Below, in pieces: positions 28,701-37,371 of a DNA stretch of 64,000 bases; positions within the stretch are counted from its first letter, which is position 1, and every line of letters starts with the position of its first letter. The notes beneath the pieces are model-generated. The model ran no database searches and was not told where the DNA came from. It saw nothing but the letters and a program-made list of their open reading frames with translations. The translations under genes were made by a program, and so were the position numbers. The stretch is from Bacteroidales bacterium UBA5515 (GTDB lineage Bacteria > Bacteroidota > Bacteroidia > Bacteroidales > P3), in the NCBI GenBank assembly GCA_002423895.1, contig DIOL01000012.1, positions 245,430-309,429 of the forward strand. The letters are read 5' to 3'.

Positions 28701-31700
28701 CAAACAAATGTTTGGAAATGGGCAAATGGTAATAATTCATTAAATAATGGACTTCCAATGCTTAATTGGGAAGGTATAGGAGAAGTTTTACCTTTTTGTG
28801 GATCTTCTGAATATCCTTTTAGAATTAGATGTGTTGCCGATTTAATTACTCTATCAAATAATGTTGCTGGAGGTATAACATATTCTGATCAATATTTAAT
28901 TGTAGAAAATGATATTGATTTTATTAACGATCCAACAGGTACAGCTAATGATTTCTATCCAATTGGAAATGATATATATAGTTTTCAAGGTAATTTTAAT
29001 GGAAAAGGGCATATAATTTCAAATCTCACAAAACACAGAAGTAACGATCGTATGGGATTATTTGGATCTACTTTAAATGCAAGAATAGATAGTCTCGGTA
29101 TTGAGGGTTTTGTAATTTCTACAGATGATTATGGTGGAGGATTAATTGGTTATGCATCTAATACAACAATAAATAGTTGTTTTTCTTTAGCTACATTAAC
29201 AGGTTATGAAGATGTTGTTCGCACCCCTGAATGGTTTTGGTATAATTATAGTTCTGATCATGCTTGGATTGGAGGATTGATAGGTAGAGCAAATAGTTGT
29301 ACTATTAATAATTGTTATTCAAGATCAATAATAAATAATCAACCTAATCAATACTATCCTACATATAATTATAATGATTACTATTATAATTATTATGGTG
29401 GTTTAGTCGGTTATATAGATAATTCAACTACTATTTCAAATAGTTATTCCGCCCCTTATTCTATTTCAAATGCAGGAAATCCTCGAGGAACATTAGTTGG
29501 ATATAAGAGCACTAATTCAACTGCTACTAATTCTTATTTCTCAAACGCATTAACAGGTATGGATTTAACTAACTTTGGTACAGCTAAAGATTCCCTTGAA
29601 ATGAAATCAGGTTGTTTTGTTGTTAGTTTAAATGGTTCTCAACCTTCTATTGCATGGTTTAAGGCAAAGAGTCAAGTTAATTTGGGTTATCCTGTTCTAT
29701 CTTGGCAAAAGTTTAGCGATAATATTACTCCTGCTGGTTTTGAAGGGAATTGTTTAGTAACAAATGATGGTTCACCTACAAACCCATATCAAGTTAAATA
29801 TGTAAAAGATTTAATTTATATCTCTAATATGGTAGCTAATGATACAACTTATAATGGAGAATATTTTAAAGTGCTAAATGATATAAATTATAATAATGGA
29901 GTAATAGATAGTTCAAGTTTATTTAATCCAATTGGTGTTTATTCAAATAATAAACCGTTTAGCGGTAATTTTAATGGACAAAGGTTTGCTATTGCAAATT
30001 ATAGTTTTTCAGATGTAACAAAAGATAATGTAGGTTTATTTGGATATATTAAGAATTCAACAATACAAAGATTAGGGATTAGCAATTTTAGTATAAAAGC
30101 AAGAAATAATGTTGGAGGATTAGTTGGAAATACTGATGCAAGTTCTACATTGGATACATGTTTTGTATATGGTTTTATTAGTGGAGTAAGTAATGTTGGG
30201 GGTTTGGTTGGAAATGTAATTACTGCAGCATGTAATATTAATAATTCTTTTACAAATACAACAATTGATGCTCAAACTAATGTAGGAGGAATTGCAGGAA
30301 ATTTTAAAGGAGCAATTAGTAATTCTTATTCTAATTCAGAAATATATTCTTCAACTTCAGCAAATGATTATGTTGGAGGAATAATAGGTTATTCAAGCAA
30401 TGCATCAAATCTTACTAATGTATATTCAGTATGTAAGATTATTCGTAATGGTACAAATACTAATTTTGGAAAGATAAAAGGAAATAATTTAGGTTCTAAC
30501 ACAAATTGTTATTCTCGTGATAGTGTCTTTGTAAATTATACTAATAGTAATACTACTGGTTATAATGGAATATCTAAGACCAATGCAGAATTAAGAAATC
30601 CAACTTTTGTTTCAACTTTAGGCTCTACTAATTGGAAAGCAGATTACTCTCCTGATAGAATTAATGATGGTTATCCAATTCTTAAATATCAACCCCAAGC
30701 TGTAAAGCCAAATTCATCAGGGTTATGGCCTACAACTACTGCCTCTCAAGTTGTAATTATTAAAAGTGGCGTTCAATTAAAAGCCAACTCTACTTATTTC
30801 CCTAAATGTGCTTACGTTAAGATTGAAGCAGGAGGAGAATTAAATAATACTACTAATATAAACGTATTTGGGGAATATAATAGAGAACTTTATGTTGGGA
30901 AATGGAATTTGATTGGGCTTTCAACCTATAATAGAATCCTTTCTTGTCTTTATAATTACGCTGACACTGCTTTTAAAACTTTTGTAAAAAGATTTGATTA
31001 TGGAACAAATAACTGGCAAGCTTCAACAAATCCAAATATCAATACAGTAATAAATATTAATACTGCTTTTGATTATGGCGAAGGATTTTTGGTTATGCCT
31101 AATTATTCTTTGGATCAAAGTAAAACTATTAAATCAAGAATTATTTCTAAAGGAGTTTTATTTAATGACACTACTTTATCTCGTGGCAATAGTAATAATG
31201 CACTTGGTTTTATTTCCTTGGCTAATAATTATCCTGCTGGATTAAGTGCGTCTTCTTTTGTTTCATCCAATTCATCTAATATGCAGAATGGAGCTCAAGG
31301 TAGATTAATTTATGTTTATGATGCAGATAGTGGCAAATGGAATAATAATAATCAATCTATAAATCCTATTACTTCCATTAGAACTTGCGAAGGTTTCTTT
31401 ATTGTGTCAAGTGGCGCTAATGGAAATTTCGGATTTAATAAAGGTCAAATGAATAATACTTCTGGAGCAAAGAATTTGATTAAAAGTGATTTGATTTATG
31501 TTCAAGCAATAGCAGATAGTAATGTTAGGGAATCCTTCCTTGAATTTAATGAAGAGGCTGATAATGCATTTGATTTTGAAGATGGATTGATGTTGTTTGG
31601 CAATAATTATAATTCTGTTGAGCCTTTCTTTACAATTCCAACTCCTGAAATTAATGATTCAACTTTGAATTTAATTAAAGATGCTTTTTCATCCTTACCA

Positions 31701-32162
31701 TATACTACTGAATTGGATTTAAGAAGTCAGAAAAATAATGAGGTTACTCTTAATTTCTCAAATATTCCTTCCAATATTCATGTTTATTTACTTGATAGCT
31801 TGTTGCGTCATGCTCAATATCTAAACGAAGAACCAGATTATAATCTTCAAGTTAGTACTGGGGATAATGCAAAAAGGTTATATGTTTTGTTTAGTTATTA
31901 TAAAGAAGATATTAATGAGTTTTTCAAACCTGAGCCTGGTGAAATAATTAAGATTTGGAATTATAATAATACTTTGAATATTGAGGGAAGGGATTTAATT
32001 AGATATGAACTTTTCGATATTCTTGGAAATAAACTTTTGGAACAAGAAATTCAAGACGATAAATTTAATACTCAATTAGATTTAGGTAGTGGAATTTATA
32101 TTGTTAGAGCTTATTCCAATACAAGTTCTAACGTCAAAAAAATTAGCATAAGCAGTAAATAG
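25701..32162 (+). CDS. GLUG-repeat surface protein with type-A T9SS sorting domain
   Basis: The 2153-residue protein has a signal peptide (cleavage near CFA-QTF, residue 22). Residues 25 to about 1660 contain dozens of GLUG motifs (GGLVGYA, GGLIGYA, GLFGYI) of a right-handed beta-helix type, arranged in five large modules. Each module opens with a YPFRI-like/DLI-ISN block and a YF-NDI-F block, near nucleotides 25773, 26985, 27898, 28795 and 29738. Modules 2 and 4, and modules 3 and 5, are closest to one another. From about residue 1665 a non-repetitive region leads to a C-terminal domain of about 80 residues (YNNTLNIEG, YELFDILGNKLLEQ, LGSGIYIVRAY) typical of type-A T9SS signals. It is likely a surface adhesin; it starts 43 bases after the fimbrial anchor gene but a functional link is unproven. 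Confidence 0.9.
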   Translation: MRKSLILIIITLIFFMGNNCFAQTFSGGNGSVAFPYRISNTNDLDEIAYYVNLTNWRQNSFSGKYFVMTTNITVNTFTPIGTSNDRNFQGNFDGRGYTLSSVNISSRNYAGIFGYISGATIKNVRIGGGSNISSNVSGYTGALVGYAVNSTIDSCNSTVNPSGNNGCRLGGLIGYANGCTINNCSSTATSSINTSPNGYYGGLVGYADNTTFNRCYSTAGISGSNNSKLGGLLGYITNNCLINECYSTGIININAYGYVGGLVGQSIGSQISKSYSTSSISSSNGSNNRVGGLVGSADNTIISNCYSKASITNMNGIGYVGGLVGDIENGTTISNSYSAPLNFTTGNGTGGALYGYSNSSSNSYINSYYQDSWGNQSNGSSRTPADMKTLQFAIDLNACQTNIWRGFTNNYPVLYWEGTGTDLPSCFDGTGTLNDPIRIKYAIDLIRISNSVAGGSTFSGQYLLVENDISFTTNPSRDSSQYFNPIGNSTNRFSGNFSGGGHKISNLTINSGTYVGLFGYISSATIDSLGIENFTLKSNRFAGGLCAYIESSTIKRCYSLASLTSLNNSDGDYPQIGGLIGCSNNSTIINCYARVSIVHGTTLTYYYNPSYGGLIGQIANVNGSTITNCYSAPISLPSTNSNRRDVGSLLGYCNSGYLSNLNFSNSYYLNIADETSATSNYGTVKDSIEMKSGCFAATLNYGQSPIVWFKAKSQVNQGYPVLSWQKLSNNLSAGFEGNCLGVTYAGGTQTTQYKIRYVKDLIYMSNMVRNDTNYYNKYFQFQNDINYNNGVIDSSSLFNPIGDSNNNCFSGNIDGNGKIISNLIISKNDSVGLFGCISGATIQSLGIANNCSFTSKVYGGSLVAYASNSTIDKCYSKASLTGNAANSKIGGLAGYINTTSINNSYSRTSITNSSIGSSSGGMVCSIDNNSTILNSYSSPVSFPTDGTRGILVGSIANCTNPSLNSYYDSTFNVSSMTILGTSLTLTQMRTLDFAMALNACQTNVWKWANGNNSLNNGLPMLNWEGIGEVLPFCGSSEYPFRIRCVADLITLSNNVAGGITYSDQYLIVENDIDFINDPTGTANDFYPIGNDIYSFQGNFNGKGHIISNLTKHRSNDRMGLFGSTLNARIDSLGIEGFVISTDDYGGGLIGYASNTTINSCFSLATLTGYEDVVRTPEWFWYNYSSDHAWIGGLIGRANSCTINNCYSRSIINNQPNQYYPTYNYNDYYYNYYGGLVGYIDNSTTISNSYSAPYSISNAGNPRGTLVGYKSTNSTATNSYFSNALTGMDLTNFGTAKDSLEMKSGCFVVSLNGSQPSIAWFKAKSQVNLGYPVLSWQKFSDNITPAGFEGNCLVTNDGSPTNPYQVKYVKDLIYISNMVANDTTYNGEYFKVLNDINYNNGVIDSSSLFNPIGVYSNNKPFSGNFNGQRFAIANYSFSDVTKDNVGLFGYIKNSTIQRLGISNFSIKARNNVGGLVGNTDASSTLDTCFVYGFISGVSNVGGLVGNVITAACNINNSFTNTTIDAQTNVGGIAGNFKGAISNSYSNSEIYSSTSANDYVGGIIGYSSNASNLTNVYSVCKIIRNGTNTNFGKIKGNNLGSNTNCYSRDSVFVNYTNSNTTGYNGISKTNAELRNPTFVSTLGSTNWKADYSPDRINDGYPILKYQPQAVKPNSSGLWPTTTASQVVIIKSGVQLKANSTYFPKCAYVKIEAGGELNNTTNINVFGEYNRELYVGKWNLIGLSTYNRILSCLYNYADTAFKTFVKRFDYGTNNWQASTNPNINTVININTAFDYGEGFLVMPNYSLDQSKTIKSRIISKGVLFNDTTLSRGNSNNALGFISLANNYPAGLSASSFVSSNSSNMQNGAQGRLIYVYDADSGKWNNNNQSINPITSIRTCEGFFIVSSGANGNFGFNKGQMNNTSGAKNLIKSDLIYVQAIADSNVRESFLEFNEEADNAFDFEDGLMLFGNNYNSVEPFFTIPTPEINDSTLNLIKDAFSSLPYTTELDLRSQKNNEVTLNFSNIPSNIHVYLLDSLLRHAQYLNEEPDYNLQVSTGDNAKRLYVLFSYYKEDINEFFKPEPGEIIKIWNYNNTLNIEGRDLIRYELFDILGNKLLEQEIQDDKFNTQLDLGSGIYIVRAYSNTSSNVKKISISSK

Positions 32163-32225
32163 CATAAATTAAAGTCTTTTTTTGAATTAATTGTCTAAAA
32201 AACAAAAAGAATAGTTTTCTTATTG

Positions 32226-32233
32226 TAATTTTG
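32226..32233 (+). promoter_or_regulatory. Candidate -7 box for ispG
   Basis: TAATTTTG matches TAnnTTTG, 46 bases before the ispG start. No convincing -33 element was found. Transcription would start near 32240. Confidence 0.4.
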
Positions 32234-32279
32234 CAATATATTATTTGTTTTGGATATTAATTAAATCAGATTTTAATTT

Positions 32280-33494
32280 ATGAACAAGGAAGAATTGGCT
32301 CAATATACTGCAAGCGAAGAAGATTACTCTTCATTTTTATATCAAAAACGACATTCTTGGGAAGTTAAGGTTGGCAATATTGGCATTGGAGGAAATAATC
32401 CAATCCGTATTCAATCCATGACCAATACCAACACAATGAATACAATGGATACTGTCAATCAAACTTTAAGATTGGTTGATGCTGGTTGTGAATTGGTGAG
32501 AATTACTGCCCAAGATGTTAAGACTGCTCAAAACTTATATGAGATTAGAAATGAACTTGAGAAAAGAAATTGTTTTGTTCCTCTTATAGCCGATATTCAT
32601 TTCAATCCCAAAGCTGCTGAAGTTGCAGCAACCATTGTTCAAAAAGTAAGAATAAATCCAGGTAATTATTTTGAAAGAAACTCAAGCAATTCCCCATTAA
32701 CCGACAAGGAATATTGTGATGAGTTGGAAAAGATTAAAGAAAGGTTATTCCCTCTTATTGAAATTTGTAAGAAGCATAATACAGCAATAAGAGTTGGAAC
32801 AAATCATGGCTCTCTTTCTCAAAGAATAGTTATGAAATATGGAAATACTCCTTTTGCAATGGCAGTTTCAGCATTGGAATTTGCAAGAATAATACATTCA
32901 ATGGATTTCGATTCATTAGTTTTATCTCAAAAAGCTTCAAATGTAAAGGTTATGGTTTCATCTGTTCGTTTGATGAAAGAGATGTTGGACAAAGAAGGAT
33001 TGCTATATCCAATTCATCTTGGAGTAACAGAAGCAGGAAGTGGAGAAGATGGAAAGATTAAATCAGCTGTTGGAATAGGAACTTTATTGTCTTTGGGAAT
33101 AGGAGATACAATAAGAGTTTCCCTAACAGAAAAACCAGAAGCAGAAATTCCTGTTGCAAAAGATATCCTTCAAGCCTCAGGAGATAGAATTTATAAGGCA
33201 GAATTTGTTTCATGCCCAACTTGCGGAAGAACAGGTTATGATTTGGAATCTGTTTTAACCAAGGTTAAAGAAAGATGCAGCCATTTGGTTGGAGTTAAGA
33301 TTGGAGTTATGGGTTGCATAGTTAATGGACCAGGAGAAATGGCTGATGCAGATTATGGATATGTTGGTTCAGGAAATAAGAAAGTAAATCTTTATAGAGG
33401 AAAAGACTTAGCCTTTCAAAACATTGATGAAGAAGCCGCAATTGAAAAGCTAATAAATATGATTAAAGAAGACGGTCGTTGGATTGAAAAATAG
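32280..33494 (+). CDS. ispG: 4-hydroxy-3-methylbut-2-enyl diphosphate synthase IspG (short form)
   Basis: IspG converts MEcPP to HMBPP in the MEP isoprenoid pathway with a [4Fe-4S] cluster. The 404-residue protein has the TIM-barrel start NPIRIQSMTNTNTMNT, ADIHFNP (about 105-111) and KVRINPGN, then the Fe-S domain with Cys312 and Cys315 (SCPTCGRT) and Cys346 (MGCIVNGPGE, with Glu353). The N-terminus resembles the long Bacteroidetes/Chlamydia/plant type, but the insertion of about 200 residues that those enzymes have between barrel and Fe-S domain is missing: EIPVAKDILQASGDRIYKAE links them directly. All cluster ligands are present, so activity is expected. Confidence 0.93.
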   Translation: MNKEELAQYTASEEDYSSFLYQKRHSWEVKVGNIGIGGNNPIRIQSMTNTNTMNTMDTVNQTLRLVDAGCELVRITAQDVKTAQNLYEIRNELEKRNCFVPLIADIHFNPKAAEVAATIVQKVRINPGNYFERNSSNSPLTDKEYCDELEKIKERLFPLIEICKKHNTAIRVGTNHGSLSQRIVMKYGNTPFAMAVSALEFARIIHSMDFDSLVLSQKASNVKVMVSSVRLMKEMLDKEGLLYPIHLGVTEAGSGEDGKIKSAVGIGTLLSLGIGDTIRVSLTEKPEAEIPVAKDILQASGDRIYKAEFVSCPTCGRTGYDLESVLTKVKERCSHLVGVKIGVMGCIVNGPGEMADADYGYVGSGNKKVNLYRGKDLAFQNIDEEAAIEKLINMIKEDGRWIEK

Positions 33495-33516
33495 TTGTCT
33501 TTAAGATAATACCATA

Positions 33517-34341
33517 ATGAAAAGAATATCATTATTTTTTATTGCAATTATAGCTTTTGGGCTTTTGCCTTACTATGCTTTTTCGCAACCAATAAAAGAT
33601 ATTCTCACAATCAATAACGCAATTCCTTCTTGTAAATTAAAAAAGGAAAGGAAATTGGAAGTTGTAGATCATAAATACTATAAATTGGGCTATTCTGAAA
33701 AACATGAAGTGGCTGGATGGGTAGCTTATTTGCTTACTAAGGATATGGTTATTAATCAAAAATCTGGGAGAAAGAACAGGTTTAAGGAAGATAAAAAAGT
33801 TTCCACTGGTTCAGCTTCAGTTAGTGATTATAAGTATTCAGGCTATGATAAAGGACATATTTGTCCAAATGCAGATATGAGTTTTTCGCAAGAAGCTCAA
33901 GACTTAACTTTTCTAATGAGCAATATTGCACCTCAAATACATTCTTTTAATGCAGGAAAATGGAAGGAACTGGAAACAAAGGTAAGAGAATGGGCAATAG
34001 AGAACGATAGCATTATTATTATTTCAGGAGCTTTGTTTGATTCAATTATAACTACAATTGGAAAGAAAAATAAAGTATCCGTTCCATATAGATTTTATAA
34101 AGTAGTTATTGATATTTCCTATCCAAGCTATAAAGCAATTGGTTTTGTTATGGAAAATAAAAAACTAAATCAAGACTTATATAATTACAGTATGAGTTTA
34201 AGCGATTTGGAAACTTTTTCAGGAATGATATTCTTTTCGGACTTCAACCAAAAAGAGTCAATAAAGAACTTAAAGTATAATTGCAGTATTAGGGATTGGG
34301 AACGAAAAACCCTAAAGCAAAAGAATAAAACAAAGAAATGA
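33517..34341 (+). CDS. Exported DNA/RNA non-specific endonuclease
   Basis: The 274-residue protein has a signal peptide (hydrophobic 5-23, cleavage near FSQP) and a beta-beta-alpha metal nuclease domain of the NucA/Serratia type. The DRGH motif is DKGH at 111-114 with general base His114, and the metal-binding asparagine is Asn145 in FNAGKWKELE; FLMSNIAPQ (132-140) is another family signature. It lies 22 bases after ispG and its stop overlaps the next start by four bases. It probably degrades extracellular nucleic acid in the periplasm or outside. Confidence 0.88.
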   Translation: MKRISLFFIAIIAFGLLPYYAFSQPIKDILTINNAIPSCKLKKERKLEVVDHKYYKLGYSEKHEVAGWVAYLLTKDMVINQKSGRKNRFKEDKKVSTGSASVSDYKYSGYDKGHICPNADMSFSQEAQDLTFLMSNIAPQIHSFNAGKWKELETKVREWAIENDSIIIISGALFDSIITTIGKKNKVSVPYRFYKVVIDISYPSYKAIGFVMENKKLNQDLYNYSMSLSDLETFSGMIFFSDFNQKESIKNLKYNCSIRDWERKTLKQKNKTKK

Positions 34342-37310
34342 AAATAAATAAAGAAATAAAGCATCTCAAAGAGGGTTTTAAAGGAGATTTACTTTTTGAT
34401 GAACTATCCAAAATTGTTTATTCAACCGATGCATCTGCATACAGAGAAATTCCTTTTGGTGTAGCACTGCCCAAAAATAAGGAAGACATTAGAGAATTAA
34501 TTGCTTTTGCCACTCAAAACAAAATAAGTATAATTCCAAGAGGAGCAGGAACTTCACTTGCAGGTCAGGTTGTTGGAAATGGTTTAGTTGTTGATGTTTC
34601 AAGATATATGAAACAAATTCTTGAACTGAACATTGAAAAAAGATGGGTCAGGGTAGAGCCAGGTGTTGTTTTGGATGAGTTGAATAACTTTTTAAAACCT
34701 TATAATTTATTCTTTGCTCCTGAAACCTCAACATCCAATCGTTGTACAATTGGTGGAATGGTGGGGAATAACAGTTGCGGTTCTCATTCTCTAGTTTATG
34801 GCTCAACACGTGATCATCTTTTGGAAGTAAAGGCTATTCTTTCAAATAATAAGGAAATAACATTTAAAAAACTATGCAAAGAAGAATTTGAAGAAAAAAT
34901 AAAACTTCCAAGTTTTGAAGGAGAAATATACAGACACCTTAAAGAAAGATATTCTGATAAAGAAATTCAAAGCAAGATTGTAGATGCTTTTCCTGAAAAG
35001 GAAATCCGTAGAAGAAATAATGGATATGCCTTAGATGAGATATTTGATAATAATGTTTTAAATCCAGAGAGCAATAGGGAATTTAATATTTCCAAACTTT
35101 TTGCAGCATCTGAAGGAACTTTAGGATTTGGAATAGAGTTTAAGCTTAATCTTATGCCTCTTCCACCAAATAATAAGTCTTTAATCTGTGCACATTTCAA
35201 TACTTTGGAAGATAGTTTTGATGGAAATCTAATTGCTTTAAACCATAAACCTGTTGCAGTTGAGTTAATGGATAATAATATTCTTACTTCTGCAAGCAGG
35301 AATATTCAACAAAGAAAGAATATGTTCTTTGTTGAAGGAAATCCTGAAGCAATACTTATAATTGAACTTGCTGAAGAAACTCCTGAGGCATTGGAAGAGA
35401 AGACAAATAAAATAATTGAATCTCTTAAAAAAGAAAACAAGGGTTATGCTTTCACTGTTGTTAAGGGAAATGATGTGGCTAAGGTTTGGGCTTTACGTAA
35501 GGCAGGACTTGGACTTTTAACAAATATTCCAGGAAGCTCAAAGCCAGTTTCGGTGATTGAAGACACTTCTGTTTCTCCTTCCAAACTTAGTGCCTACATT
35601 AAGGAGTTTAAACAAGTGCTTCAAAAATATAACTTATCTTGCGTTTATCATGCACATATTGCAACTGGAGAACTTCACTTGCGTCCTGTTTTAGATCTTA
35701 AAAACAAAGAAGATGTTTCTCTTTTCAGGAAAGTGAGTGTTGATGTTGCCAATTTGGTTAAAAAGTATAGAGGCAGCCTTAGTGGAGAACATGGAGATGG
35801 ACGACTAAGAGGAGAGTTTATCCCTCTAATGTATGGAGAAGAGATTTATTCTCTGATGAAAGAATTAAAGCAGGTTTGGGATAAGGATAATATATTTAAT
35901 AAAGGAAAGATTATCGACACTCCTCCAATGGATACTTCTTTAAGATATTCTCAATTCATTGAAGAAAATAATAAGAAAAGAATAGACTTAAACACTATTC
36001 CAACCTACTATGATTTTTCTCAGCAGAAAGGATTGCTTTCAGCTGTTGAACAGTGCAATGGAAGTGCAGATTGCAGAAAGAGTGTAGAGTTCTTAAATAC
36101 AATGTGTCCATCCTATCGTGCAACAAATGATGAACGCTTTACTCCAAGAGCAAGAGCAAACGCACTGAGAGAATACTACACAAATCCAAAGAATAATAAT
36201 CCTTTTGACAATCAAGAACTGTACTGGGTTTTGGATAACTGTCTTAGCTGCAAGGGATGCAAGAATGAATGCCCTTCAAATGTTGATATAGCAAAACTAA
36301 AATCGGAATTCCTTCAACACTACTATGATGTTAATGGATTGCCATTAAGAATAATACTTATCAATTACCTTACTACATTCCAAAGAATGGGGTCAATGTT
36401 CCCAAGTCTTTACAACTGGGTTATTACTAATAAGTGGACTTCTTCCAGAATTAAATATATATTGAAATTCTCTCAAAGACGTTCCTTGCCAACTTTGAAT
36501 GAGAAAACACTAAGACAGTTAATTAAAAGAGAGGATGAGCTTTCAGTGTCCTACTCTCCAAAAACTAAGAAAAAGGTTTATTTCTTTGCTGATGAATTTA
36601 CCAACTATCAAGACTCACATATTGGTTTCTCAGCAATCAAACTCCTAAGGTCTTTGGGTTATGAAATAGAAATTGCTCCAATCAGAGAAAGTGGAAGAAT
36701 TTCCATGTCAAAAGGAATGGTAAAGAGAGCAAAACGTTTGGCTAATAAAAATCTAAAAGCTCTAAAAGGAATAATAACAGATGAAACTCCATTAGTTGGA
36801 ATTGAACCTTCAACTGTTTTAAGTTTTAGAGATGAATACCCAAGCCTGATTAAGCCTAAGTTAAAATCAGAAGAAACCAATCAAGTGATAAAGAATACAT
36901 TTCTTTTTGATGAATTTTTGGCTCAAGAAATAGATAATGGAAACATCACTTCGGAAGATTTCACAACCCAACCTCGCAATATTCTTCTTCATGGACACTG
37001 CCAACAAAAGGCATTAATTGGAACAGAAAATATGGAAAAGGTACTGTCTCTACCAAAGAATTATAAGGTTGAGGTTATCCCAAGTGGTTGTTGTGGAATG
37101 GCCGGAAGTTTTGGTTATGAAGCAAAGCATTATGATATGTCAATAAACATTGGAAATCAAATCCTGTTTCCTGCAATTCTGAAAGCAGATAACGAAACAA
37201 TCATTTCAGCTCCAGGAACAAGTTGCAGAGAACATATCAAACATTCAACCGATAGAAATGTTCTTCATCCAATTGAAGTATTGTGGAGAGCGAGGAAAGG
37301 TAAAGAATAA
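34338..37310 (+). CDS. FAD-linked oxidase/Fe-S oxidoreductase fusion (YdiJ/D-LDH-like)
   Basis: This 990-residue enzyme joins a VAO/PCMH FAD-binding domain (about 30-270, with PRGAGTSLAGQ near 67), an FAD-oxidase C-terminal domain (about 280-545, GEHGDGR near 490), a 4Fe-4S region and a C-terminal CCG domain. Cysteines at 573 (CNGSADC) and the set Cys635/638/641/645 (CLSCKGCKNEC) bind clusters; GHCQQKA and Cys918-Cys919 (CCGMAG) mark the CCG domain. Fusions of this kind oxidise D-lactate, D-2-hydroxyglutarate or similar 2-hydroxyacids and pass electrons to quinone or another carrier. Its ATG overlaps the nuclease stop. The substrate cannot be told from sequence. Confidence 0.88.
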   Translation: MKINKEIKHLKEGFKGDLLFDELSKIVYSTDASAYREIPFGVALPKNKEDIRELIAFATQNKISIIPRGAGTSLAGQVVGNGLVVDVSRYMKQILELNIEKRWVRVEPGVVLDELNNFLKPYNLFFAPETSTSNRCTIGGMVGNNSCGSHSLVYGSTRDHLLEVKAILSNNKEITFKKLCKEEFEEKIKLPSFEGEIYRHLKERYSDKEIQSKIVDAFPEKEIRRRNNGYALDEIFDNNVLNPESNREFNISKLFAASEGTLGFGIEFKLNLMPLPPNNKSLICAHFNTLEDSFDGNLIALNHKPVAVELMDNNILTSASRNIQQRKNMFFVEGNPEAILIIELAEETPEALEEKTNKIIESLKKENKGYAFTVVKGNDVAKVWALRKAGLGLLTNIPGSSKPVSVIEDTSVSPSKLSAYIKEFKQVLQKYNLSCVYHAHIATGELHLRPVLDLKNKEDVSLFRKVSVDVANLVKKYRGSLSGEHGDGRLRGEFIPLMYGEEIYSLMKELKQVWDKDNIFNKGKIIDTPPMDTSLRYSQFIEENNKKRIDLNTIPTYYDFSQQKGLLSAVEQCNGSADCRKSVEFLNTMCPSYRATNDERFTPRARANALREYYTNPKNNNPFDNQELYWVLDNCLSCKGCKNECPSNVDIAKLKSEFLQHYYDVNGLPLRIILINYLTTFQRMGSMFPSLYNWVITNKWTSSRIKYILKFSQRRSLPTLNEKTLRQLIKREDELSVSYSPKTKKKVYFFADEFTNYQDSHIGFSAIKLLRSLGYEIEIAPIRESGRISMSKGMVKRAKRLANKNLKALKGIITDETPLVGIEPSTVLSFRDEYPSLIKPKLKSEETNQVIKNTFLFDEFLAQEIDNGNITSEDFTTQPRNILLHGHCQQKALIGTENMEKVLSLPKNYKVEVIPSGCCGMAGSFGYEAKHYDMSINIGNQILFPAILKADNETIISAPGTSCREHIKHSTDRNVLHPIEVLWRARKGKE

Positions 37311-37316
37311 TGAATA

Positions 37317-37332
37317 AGGATTAATAAATCCT
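37317..37332. other. Small hairpin between convergent genes
   Basis: AGGATT/AATCCT with a four-base loop lies just after the oxidoreductase stop and before the end of the minus-strand Shedu gene. There is no T tract, so a terminator role is uncertain. Confidence 0.3.
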
Positions 37333-37371
37333 GCATGACGGGAGTGAATTATCGAGACTTCTTTTCTTTTG

